Positions 23,615 to 30,992 of a stretch of DNA of 30,992 nucleotides are shown one piece after another. Within the stretch, counting starts at the first letter, position 1, and every line of letters begins with the position of its first letter. The DNA is taken from contig CAZXLQ010000015.1 of the NCBI GenBank assembly GCA_964641945.1, forward strand, positions 1 through 30,992. Reading direction: 5' to 3'. Source of the stretch: JADIYM01 sp964641945 (GTDB taxonomy: Bacteria > Acidobacteriota > Blastocatellia > UBA7656 > JADIYM01). The notes beneath the pieces were generated by a model. The model made no database searches. It saw only the letters and a program-made list of their open reading frames with translations, and was not told the DNA's origin. A program made the translations under genes and the position numbers.

Positions 23615-26380
23615 TCACAGGGCCGGCGATACGCGCGAGGTCCGAGCCCCCGCTCGCGTTGCGTACCTGGATCGTGGCAAAGCCGAGTCGCGCGGCAACG
23701 TCCGACAAGGCCTCTCCCGTGATCACGGGATTCTTCTGGATGACCCGCGTCCCGTCGTCCTTGACCTTGGCGCGCTTCACGAACGGAAGCCCGCTCGCGA
23801 AAACCACGACGCCGCCCGCAAATCCCGTTCCGGTGATGACGACTTTCTGTCCCTTGCGCACCGCGGACGTAATGACCGGAGGCACGCCGCCAGGTATCGC
23901 ATCGGTAGGCGCGCTCTCGCCCGTGTCGTAACACGCCGTGATCCGGAAGAACGCACCCGTGCCGAGCACGAACGTCGGAAGCATCGTCGAGGGCGGCAAT
24001 GACTGGAAGAGGTTCGCCGGCGAAATCGCGAAGTCCGGAGTCGTCCCCCGATACACCTTGTAACCCGTCAGCGCCCGAGGTGACGCGCCCGACACGACTC
24101 CGGGGCTTGCCTCGCCGTCCTGCTGGACCCGGACCGACGGATTTCGGGGCGGTGGATTGGTCCCTCCGTTTGGATCGGGCGCCTCCCACAACACGTCGAG
24201 CGCGAGACTGATCGAGAACTCCGACGTGTCGCCGGACGCATCGGTCGCCGTGGCGACAACGGACTCTCCACGAAGCCGTTCGAATGGAATGGTGATCGCG
24301 AGCCCGCCGTTGCCGTCCGAGTCCGTGGCCACGTTCACGGTCCCGACCAGCACGCCTCCGCCGCCGTAACCGGCCTGGGTTCGCGACGAGCCGCTGAAAA
24401 GCTCGATGCGAAAGGCTTCGTTCGGCGCGCTCGACAGCCGTCCCGTGACCATGGCCTGATCACCCACGATCTCGAGCGATTCGAGAACCGGCGCATTCTG
24501 CTGGTCGTTCGAGCCGACGTCGGTATCGTCGTCATCGAGCATCGAGATCTGGTCCATTCCGAGGTCGATGCCGATCTCGCGGGACTGGTCGATCTCGTTG
24601 CAGAGAATCCGGTTCTCGGTCGCGTCGACGATTGGCTCGGTTCCAACCACCACACCGAGCCTGTTCCCCACGATGCGGTTCGCAGCCCCTGTCGCGGTGC
24701 CTCCCACGAGATTGGCCTTCGCACCGTTTTCAGCGCCGCCGCAGATGTCCACGCCGACGTAGTTGTCCATGCCGGTGCGGCCATCTGGCGTAATGCCGAC
24801 CCAGTTGCCCTGGACCAGATTCTCGGCCGAGTTCACCGAGATCACGTCGATGCCGTAGGTGTAGCAGTTGACGACGACGTTGCCTTCGCCGGGCAGGACG
24901 CCGCCAATCAGGTTGCGGGGATTGTCTTCGACGAGCACGCCGAGCGAGCACTGGGCGAATCCGTCCATCGAGGCATTCGTTCCGAAGACGTTGTTCTGGA
25001 CGACACTGTCTCCGGACCCTTCACCAATGAGCACTACACCGAGGATGCACCAGCCGAACACGTTGCGTGCTCCGTCGAAGGCGCCACCCACCGTGTTCGA
25101 GCTCGAGCCCTCGAATGCGACGCCGGTGCCGCACGGCAGCTCGTCGCCCGCTTCGTTCGTGCCGAAGACGCACCCCTCGACCCGGTTCGAGCCTCCGCCG
25201 GCAAACGTCACGGCTCCGTTTCGACCCTGCTCGTCCGACCGAAAGCTCGTGACCGAAATGGCGCGCAGGACCGACTGCCCGGCCGTGATGCGAACCATCC
25301 TCAGCTGTGTGTCGTCGCCGCTCACGTTGATGAGCGGCCGACCGGCGAATCCGGGCTGCGACGTGCCGTCGATCGTCACGGGATCGGTGACGTCGGGCAG
25401 CATCGATTCGAGGACGATCGACTGCGCACCCGTCCCGATCGCAAAGTCGATTTCGTCCGGTCCTTCGCTCGCGTTGGCCATCTCGATCGCGTCGCGCAGC
25501 GTGCCGGGTCCCGAATCGAGCGCGGACGTCACCGTAAACGTCGCCGCTGGCGAAGACAGGCGCACCTGTGGCTCCGAGGCGCCGGCGACGAGTCGAACGT
25601 CGTCATCGATCGCGTCGCCGTTGAGCCGCATTCGCGTGGCCGCCGGGTCGGCCGGACGTGCCGATACCGCCGACGAGGCGACGCGCACGGTGGCAGGCTC
25701 TGTCGGACGCGGTCTCGGGCCCGCAAGGACGAGACGGTTACGTCCTACAACGACGAGTGTGGTCGACTCGAGTTCGACTTCGACGTCGCCATACATAGCG
25801 CCGTCGATCGCGCCAATCCGGACACGACGTGCCGGTGCCGGGAGGTCGATAGTTTCGGGCTCGGCGCGAAGCGTGCCGTCGGGGCCTTCGAAAACGAGCA
25901 GTCGTGCCCCCGCATCGTCCGACAGTGCGACGACGAGATCCGCGAGACCGTCCGCCAGATTGACGTCGCCTGACGCCATCGCGGTCACGCGACCGGGCAC
26001 TGCCAGTGTGCGTGTCGCGTTCAGAACGCCGCGCCCGTTCCCGGTCAGAACGTCGATCGCCTGTGTGCCGTGAGCCGCGATGGCGAGATCGCGGTGGCCA
26101 TCGTTGTCGAAGTCTCCGGTCGCGACGAGGTCGGGAGTCTCGGCGGTGGTCGTGACCGAGCAAGGTGAAGAGAGCGGCTCGCGCTCCTCCCTGGAGCACG
26201 CGACGAGCGCGTCGGGTCGACCTGGCCAGACCACCACGAGGCCGGTGCCGTCGGGCCGCCGGTATGCGCCTACGAGGTCGGGCGCTCCGTCTTCCGTGAA
26301 CTCGTCGACCGCAACGGCGAGCGGGAGGCTTGCGGCTATGGCCGCAGGAAACGACAAGACGCAGGGATCGGCGCGGGTCG
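23615..26380 (-). CDS. Large secreted FG-GAP/parallel beta-helix protein, both ends missing
   Basis: 922 visible residues of an extracellular or surface protein, truncated by gaps at both ends. From the N-terminal side: FG-GAP/VCBS-like repeats with calcium-type DxDxDG loops (GDFDNDGHRDLAIAAHG, about 26120-26070); a CSLREA-like segment (FTVTSALDSGPGTLRDAIEM, about 25540-25480); a right-handed beta-helix built on N-x-(V/I)GG...N units (about 25250-24620); an Ig/cadherin-like segment; a Fn3-like stretch (GYKVYRGTTPDF); and a C-terminal IPT/TIG-like domain (VVITGTGFAGGVVVFASG). Likely a cell-surface or adhesive repeat protein. Start, signal peptide and stop are not visible. Confidence 0.82.
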
Positions 26381-26480
26381 NNNNNNNNNNNNNNNNNNNN
26401 NNNNNNNNNNNNNNNNNNNNNNNNNNNNNNNNNNNNNNNNNNNNNNNNNNNNNNNNNNNNNNNNNNNNNNNNNNNNNNNN
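26381..26480. other. Assembly gap (100 N)
   Basis: A fixed-length run of N between the N-terminal side of the beta-helix gene and the divergent 197-codon gene. Its real size is unknown, so any shared promoter region is unseen. Confidence 0.99.
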
Positions 26481-26506
26481 ACAAGGAATCAGGAGGAACA
26501 CGTCGC

Positions 26507-27100
26507 GTGCGACGCAACATCATCCGGGACTGCCGGGCGCTATTCGAAGCAGTTGGCTCTCCGTCGCTCTCGGAGAGCGCCTACCGCAAGCTCGTTCCAC
26601 CGAACTGGATGAGACAGGAAGACCCGCTCTGGACGATCATCGTCGAGCAGGAGCACCTGTTTTCGGGATCCACGGTGGTATGGGGCTCGATCGCCGGCGC
26701 AAACGACCTGCTGTTCGATCCGGGTCCCGAGGACTCGCCGGCGTCCGTCGTCTACTGCGCCGCCACGGATTTCGATGAATCTCCGGAGGTTCTTCGCGAG
26801 ACCGTAGACGCGATCCGACAGCTCACCCCGGAATCGGAAGATCCGCAGGTGCGCGCCTTTGCCGAATACGTGGCCGACGACAAGGCCCGCGCCCTCAAGG
26901 TCTCGGTGCCATTCTCGATAGGTGCAAACGACCGGATGTACCACGCCACATTCGTCGTCGCACGAAAGCATCTGCCGGACGGAGTACTCTCGCAGAACCT
27001 CGTGCCGTTGCTCGTCAATCCGTCGCGTACGGCGTGCGTCACCATCCTGCCTTCGCGTTACTGGAGCCCGGAGATGCTCGACTACTGGACCGACTATTGA
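26507..27100 (+). CDS. Unrecognised 197-residue protein
   Basis: I do not recognise the family. The GTG start has a strong AGGAGG (26491-26496) 10 nt upstream. There is no signal peptide or membrane helix, so it is likely cytoplasmic. Features are a helical start (IIRDCRALFEAVG), an aromatic-rich segment (PPNWMRQEDPLWTIIVEQEHLF), a Gly/Asn stretch (VVWGSIAGANDLLFDPGPE), an acidic helix, and a C-terminal part with HLPDGVLSQNLVPLLVNP and LPSRYWSPEMLDYW. Its last 7 nt overlap the end of the large minus-strand TPR gene, tail to tail. It begins just after an assembly gap, so a longer 5' end cannot be fully excluded. Confidence 0.75.
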   Translation: MRRNIIRDCRALFEAVGSPSLSESAYRKLVPPNWMRQEDPLWTIIVEQEHLFSGSTVVWGSIAGANDLLFDPGPEDSPASVVYCAATDFDESPEVLRETVDAIRQLTPESEDPQVRAFAEYVADDKARALKVSVPFSIGANDRMYHATFVVARKHLPDGVLSQNLVPLLVNPSRTACVTILPSRYWSPEMLDYWTDY

Positions 27101-30100
27101 GACTCGACGGCCCTGTCGCGTGCGGCCTTGAATCGGGCGGAAGCGATCGCCGCTCGACGTTCGAGAGCCGCTCGCGTCGGCAGCCACGAGGTGTTCTTCC
27201 CCCACGGCTTGAAGCGCGATAGCGCCTCGAGCTTGATGCGCCTGGAAATCGAAGGCGCGGCCATCTTCACGACGTGCTGACGATTCAGGCTGTTCCCCCA
27301 GACGAAGAGCATCGATTCGAGTGTCTCTCGCTCGAGGGCGTCAGCTGGGTTTTCGGTGATCTCCGCAAAGCGGTCCATTGCGGCGCGCTCCCACGCCCAG
27401 AGTAGCGGTTTTCCGACAGCCATCGCCGTTTCGACGGCTACGACCGAGAACCGCGGCGCCGTCGACGGGGCGTCGAATCGCAACGCCGCCGTCACCGAAT
27501 CGAACGCCTTGAGAGTGAATCCTCCGAGGTCCACTACGGCTACCACGGCTGCGCCATCAGACGGGTCCGCGTCGAGCACGGCGCGATAGGCATCGGCTGC
27601 CTCGCGCACTCGACCTAGACCATTCAGGACCCTCGCAATCGGGCCGAGCGCACGACCGTCGCCCGTCCGAGAGTGGGCCGCGCGAAGCACTCCGAGGGCT
27701 TCCTCCGGGTTCGTTTCGATCAGGACGTAACCGAGGCGGAGCGCCGCCACGGCGTTGTACGGCTCGAGCTCGACGCAGGTCCTCGATGCCCGCACGGCAT
27801 CCGTCCAGCGTCCCGCATCCTCGTAGAGCCCCGAGAGCACGCTGTGCACGTAGGCGAAAGTCGGGTCGGTTACTGCGAGCCGCTCGAACACTTCTAGCTG
27901 CACCCGCGCGTGCTTCGGGTCCGCCAGTGCGTCTCCGAATCCGCGTATGGCGTTCCGACGCGCAGCCGCATTGAGATCGGAACCGGCCAGCGTCTGCAGC
28001 ACGATGGCGGCGAGCTCGTTCGGCGGCGCGTGCTCGACGATTCGCGCCGAGGCAAGGCCCGGTCGAACTGCAAGCATCCGCTCGTAGATGCGCCTGGCGG
28101 CATCGGGATCACGATTCACGAGAGAGCAGGCGTGAAGGTCGTCGAAGAGGGGGTCGTCCGGGAACAGCTCGCGAGCCCGGTCGAGCACGGCGGCGGAGGC
28201 CTCGGTCCGTCCAAGCCGGTCAAGCGCCCGATACTCGAAGGTCAGCGCGGCGCGGGGGCTCGCCGCGCGGTATTCGTCGTCGATGTTCGCAAGTACCTGC
28301 GACCAGTTATTCGACATGCCGAGAAACTCGAGCTGCCACCAACGGACGAAGTCTGCCGTGTATCGATGGCCCGAGGCGTCGAGCCACTCACGGCCTTCGT
28401 CGATGCCCTGCATCTGCACGAGCAGTTCGATGTACTGTCCGGCGAATTCTTCGTCGTATGGCGTGATGTCGATTCGATGGGAGAGTCCTTCGAGCATGTG
28501 CCGCGGGGAATCCGCAGCGCGACCAAGGTCGCACATCAGGCCCCATGCATCCTCGTATCCGGGCGTAAGCTCGACACACGCCCGAACGTCGCGAATCGCG
28601 TCGTTGAAGTCGCCGCGCCGGTACGCAATGACCGCGGCCCGATGGTACGCCTCGTCGATGCGGTCGCGTTCGGCAATCTCCAGATATGTCGTTCGCGCGG
28701 CGACGGCCAATCCTGCGATTTCGTCGAGGTAGGTGCGCGCGAGTCGTCCCTCTGGCGAGAGATCGGAGGGCGCCACGAGGGCGTCGGCCCACTTTGCGAG
28801 ATGCTCTGCGATCGGCGGCGTCGTCCAGCGGTGATCGATTCGGCCGATGAAGTGCTCGAGCGATCGCCGCAGTGGAAACGGAAACCGAGCCGGCAGGACC
28901 GCCGCGAGGTCCGGCATCGTCCCGGATTCGTTTGACTTCAGCAGCAGGAAGTTGAGCTCGAGTTGCCGGACCTCCACGTCTTCGTCGAGCGCGAGCAACC
29001 GCGCCTCGCGCCGGGCACTGAGGGCATCGGTCGCCGGGCCGCGCTCGCCGGCACCGTATTCGTCCCATGCCCGACGGATGAGCGACCGGAATTCGCCTGC
29101 CGGTTCGGCAGTTTCCGCCTCGCGGCCGGGTGTGGCGTCGGGTGCTTCGACTGCGGCAGCGAGATCCGGCCGGTTCTGGCGCAGGTACCACTGCGTGAGC
29201 TCGCCCCTTGCCGCCTCGGAGTACGGGGCAAGCGCGAGGTATTCCTTCCACGTCTGCTCAGCGGCCTTTCCGTTTCCCAGCGCGGACTCGAGGCTCGCGA
29301 GCATCGAGCGCGCTCCACCGGCCCTGGGGTGGCGAGCGACGATGGCTCGCGCGTCGACGGCGAGTTCCACTAGCGTGCGATGCCGTCGGTCAATTCGCAT
29401 CTTCTCGAGATTCGCGCCAAGGTGCACCGGCGACATCTCGAGGCACGTCGACAGCGCCCGGTCCGCGTCGTCGTCGCGCCCACTCGCCCGCAGAACGGAT
29501 GAGTACGTGTGCCAGATGTCCTCCGCGTGCGGCATGCGTTCGATGAGGGCTTCGAACCGCTTGCCGGCCCGCCGCAGGTCGCCCCGCCAGAAACTCGAGA
29601 GAGCTCGGCGGTAGCGCTGCAAGGCTCCCGGAATTGGCGTGTCGAACTCGCGCAGCACCTGCTCCGCGTCGTCTTCCGCGCCCATTGAGAACAACGAGAG
29701 CGCCATGTTGAAACGAGTTGTCGGATCTACGTCGACATCGGTTGCCAGCGCGTGCACCGTCTCGCGAAGTGCCGCCAACGGAGCAAAGGACTCGCCGGCC
29801 TCGAGTGTCAGAAACCTCCGGTGCCGGCTGCCCGGCGGCAGATCTCCCAGACTCGCGCGCGCCTCGGCTACCGCGCCGTCGTGCAGCAGCCGGCGGGCCC
29901 GGCGCACGATGGACGCGTTCGGGTCCACCCACTCGCGATCGATCTTCTGCATCACCGATGCATCGTCGTCGGGAAGGAGCGCCACGAGTGCGTCGGCGGC
30001 CTTCGTGTAGAGAGCGGCGATGAAGTCGTACGGTATGAAGTGTGGCAGTCCCTCGTCCGGGTCCGTCACCTCGATCTCCTCGAGGGCGTCGTCATATCCG

Positions 30101-30992
30101 ACGATGACCTCCATGTGGTTCATGAGAACGCCCTGACGGCAGGCGAGCAGCGGGAAGCCCTCGTCGAGCGCGCCCCGAATCGCGTCCAGGTCACAGCGGA
30201 TGTCGATTGCCCGCAGGCCGCGTGTCGCGCACCAGCGATCGAGTTGCCAGGAACTGACGCCTTCCTCGGCGCCCATCTCGGCGTTGAGCCTGGCGGGGTC
30301 CGCGTCGCGGCCTTCGCCATATAACCGCAGGACCATCGCCACCGATGTCGCGACGCACAGGTAGCGGTCCTGAACGAGCGACGGAACTGGCAGCCGAAAC
30401 CGGCGGAAGTAGCCGGCCGCGCGGAGCTTGTCGAGACGAGCGGCCAGGTCGTCGTCGAAGGTCTTCGCGACGTCGACAGCAGCCGAAGCGTCGTAGCTGC
30501 GCCAGCGGGCACGCACGAGAAGAGCCTTGAGTGGAGTCAGGTCCTCCACGAACGGTGACCAGTCACCCAGCCGTTCATCGAGCACGTCTCCGAGTTGCGA
30601 CCAGCGGTTGCGCGCCACGTGGTCTTCGACGAGCGTCAGGAAGACTCGCCAGTCCTGTGGAAACCGCGTCGAGGCGGCCGAGATGATGTTCGAGGCATCG
30701 TCGGACCGGCCGAGCGACGCGAGGCAGCGGTGCGCGAGTACCCAGGGTCTCGGCCAGTGCGGGCAGTCGACCGAGATTGCCGTGAAGAGATCGAGCGCGG
30801 ACTGCCACTGCCGCAGTCGAAAGGAGGCAAACGCGAGGCTGTACATCACCCACGGGTGCGAGGCGGCCGGGCTCGACCTTGCGGCGTCTCCCGCCGCGGC
30901 CGCCGATTCGGCCATGTGCAGCCCGGCAAACTCCGAGGCCCGTTCTGCCTCGATGAGGGTCCGAAACAGGTCGCTGCTGCCGGACTGTTCCT
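27094..30992 (-). CDS. Giant TPR protein with embedded C39-like peptidase domain, 5' end outside window
   Basis: At least 1299 residues; the frame is open to the window edge with TPR-like sequence before the first Met (30915), so the start lies outside. Numbering from that Met: TPR helices at about 20-165; a papain-like C39-type domain at about 174-300 with VQDRYLCVATSVAMVL (Gln182, Cys187), NHMEVIVGYDD (His267) and VTDPDEG (Asp285), a plausible oxyanion Gln plus Cys-His-Asp triad; then many TPR-like helix pairs to about 1180 (for example YHRAAVIAYRRGDFNDAIRDVRACVEL). The C-terminus is basic. C39 domains usually cleave double-glycine leaders of exported peptides. No membrane helix or ABC domain is seen in the visible part. 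Confidence 0.85.
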   Translation of the reverse strand, partial: EQSGSSDLFRTLIEAERASEFAGLHMAESAAAAGDAARSSPAASHPWVMYSLAFASFRLRQWQSALDLFTAISVDCPHWPRPWVLAHRCLASLGRSDDASNIISAASTRFPQDWRVFLTLVEDHVARNRWSQLGDVLDERLGDWSPFVEDLTPLKALLVRARWRSYDASAAVDVAKTFDDDLAARLDKLRAAGYFRRFRLPVPSLVQDRYLCVATSVAMVLRLYGEGRDADPARLNAEMGAEEGVSSWQLDRWCATRGLRAIDIRCDLDAIRGALDEGFPLLACRQGVLMNHMEVIVGYDDALEEIEVTDPDEGLPHFIPYDFIAALYTKAADALVALLPDDDASVMQKIDREWVDPNASIVRRARRLLHDGAVAEARASLGDLPPGSRHRRFLTLEAGESFAPLAALRETVHALATDVDVDPTTRFNMALSLFSMGAEDDAEQVLREFDTPIPGALQRYRRALSSFWRGDLRRAGKRFEALIERMPHAEDIWHTYSSVLRASGRDDDADRALSTCLEMSPVHLGANLEKMRIDRRHRTLVELAVDARAIVARHPRAGGARSMLASLESALGNGKAAEQTWKEYLALAPYSEAARGELTQWYLRQNRPDLAAAVEAPDATPGREAETAEPAGEFRSLIRRAWDEYGAGERGPATDALSARREARLLALDEDVEVRQLELNFLLLKSNESGTMPDLAAVLPARFPFPLRRSLEHFIGRIDHRWTTPPIAEHLAKWADALVAPSDLSPEGRLARTYLDEIAGLAVAARTTYLEIAERDRIDEAYHRAAVIAYRRGDFNDAIRDVRACVELTPGYEDAWGLMCDLGRAADSPRHMLEGLSHRIDITPYDEEFAGQYIELLVQMQGIDEGREWLDASGHRYTADFVRWWQLEFLGMSNNWSQVLANIDDEYRAASPRAALTFEYRALDRLGRTEASAAVLDRARELFPDDPLFDDLHACSLVNRDPDAARRIYERMLAVRPGLASARIVEHAPPNELAAIVLQTLAGSDLNAAARRNAIRGFGDALADPKHARVQLEVFERLAVTDPTFAYVHSVLSGLYEDAGRWTDAVRASRTCVELEPYNAVAALRLGYVLIETNPEEALGVLRAAHSRTGDGRALGPIARVLNGLGRVREAADAYRAVLDADPSDGAAVVAVVDLGGFTLKAFDSVTAALRFDAPSTAPRFSVVAVETAMAVGKPLLWAWERAAMDRFAEITENPADALERETLESMLFVWGNSLNRQHVVKMAAPSISRRIKLEALSRFKPWGKNTSWLPTRAALERRAAIASARFKAARDRAVESQ

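Noticed and set aside
24868..26073. 401-codon plus-strand frame opposite the beta-helix gene
   Set aside because: Ser/Pro/Thr/Arg-rich antisense shadow of a gene with obvious repeat domains on the other strand.
27910..28935. 341-codon plus-strand frame opposite the TPR gene
   Set aside because: Antisense to a continuous frame with clear TPR periodicity; its translation shows no domain.

Overview
The window is high-GC bacterial DNA, probably a scaffold from a draft or metagenome-derived genome, since it contains three runs of N. MurE carries the DNPR motif of meso-diaminopimelate-adding enzymes, and the division genes are those of a rod-type or diderm-type dcw cluster. Acidobacteriota or a neighbouring environmental phylum fits the protein style and the abundant intergenic repeats, but this is inference; no rRNA or other decisive marker is present.

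Region 1 (1-1873) holds three small plus-strand genes: a VOC-fold protein, a coupled secreted or lipoprotein-like protein, and an ankyrin-repeat protein. Region 2 (1874-2571) is a 0.7 kb spacer with a palindromic repeat, a locally AT-rich patch and a candidate promoter.

Region 3 (2572-19671) is a nearly complete division and cell-wall cluster, all on the plus strand: rsmH-ftsL-ftsI-murE-murF-mraY-murD-ftsW-murG-murC-ftsQ-ftsA-ftsZ. It makes the lipid II precursor (MurC to MurF, MraY, MurG), polymerises and crosslinks septal peptidoglycan (FtsW, FtsI), and builds the divisome (FtsL, FtsQ, FtsA, FtsZ). mraZ, murB and ddl are absent from their usual places. Runs of genes overlap by ATGA, GTGA or TGATG, but the cluster is interrupted at five joints (ftsI/murE, mraY/murD, murD/ftsW, ftsW/murG, murG/murC) by spacers holding inverted or dispersed repeats. 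ftsZ has its own candidate promoter and leader and ends at a strong intrinsic terminator.

Region 4 (19738-26380) holds a NodB-type polysaccharide deacetylase and a PF00891-type O-methyltransferase, bounded by two identical 40-bp repeat cores. Beyond a 10-N gap lies a minus-strand pair, a zinc-ribbon SAM methyltransferase coupled to a CrtA-like (spheroidene monooxygenase family) protein. After a 100-N gap comes a large secreted beta-helix/FG-GAP protein truncated by gaps at both ends.

Region 5 (26507-30992) has a 197-residue protein I do not recognise, whose 3' end overlaps the 3' end of a very large minus-strand TPR protein. That protein carries an embedded C39-like cysteine peptidase domain with an apparent Cys-His-Asp triad, and it runs off the window. 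The best candidates for something new are the TPR-C39 protein with its convergent partner, the CrtA-like/methyltransferase neighbourhood, and the repeat families inserted into the dcw cluster, including two mutually exclusive hairpins over the ftsW ribosome binding site.
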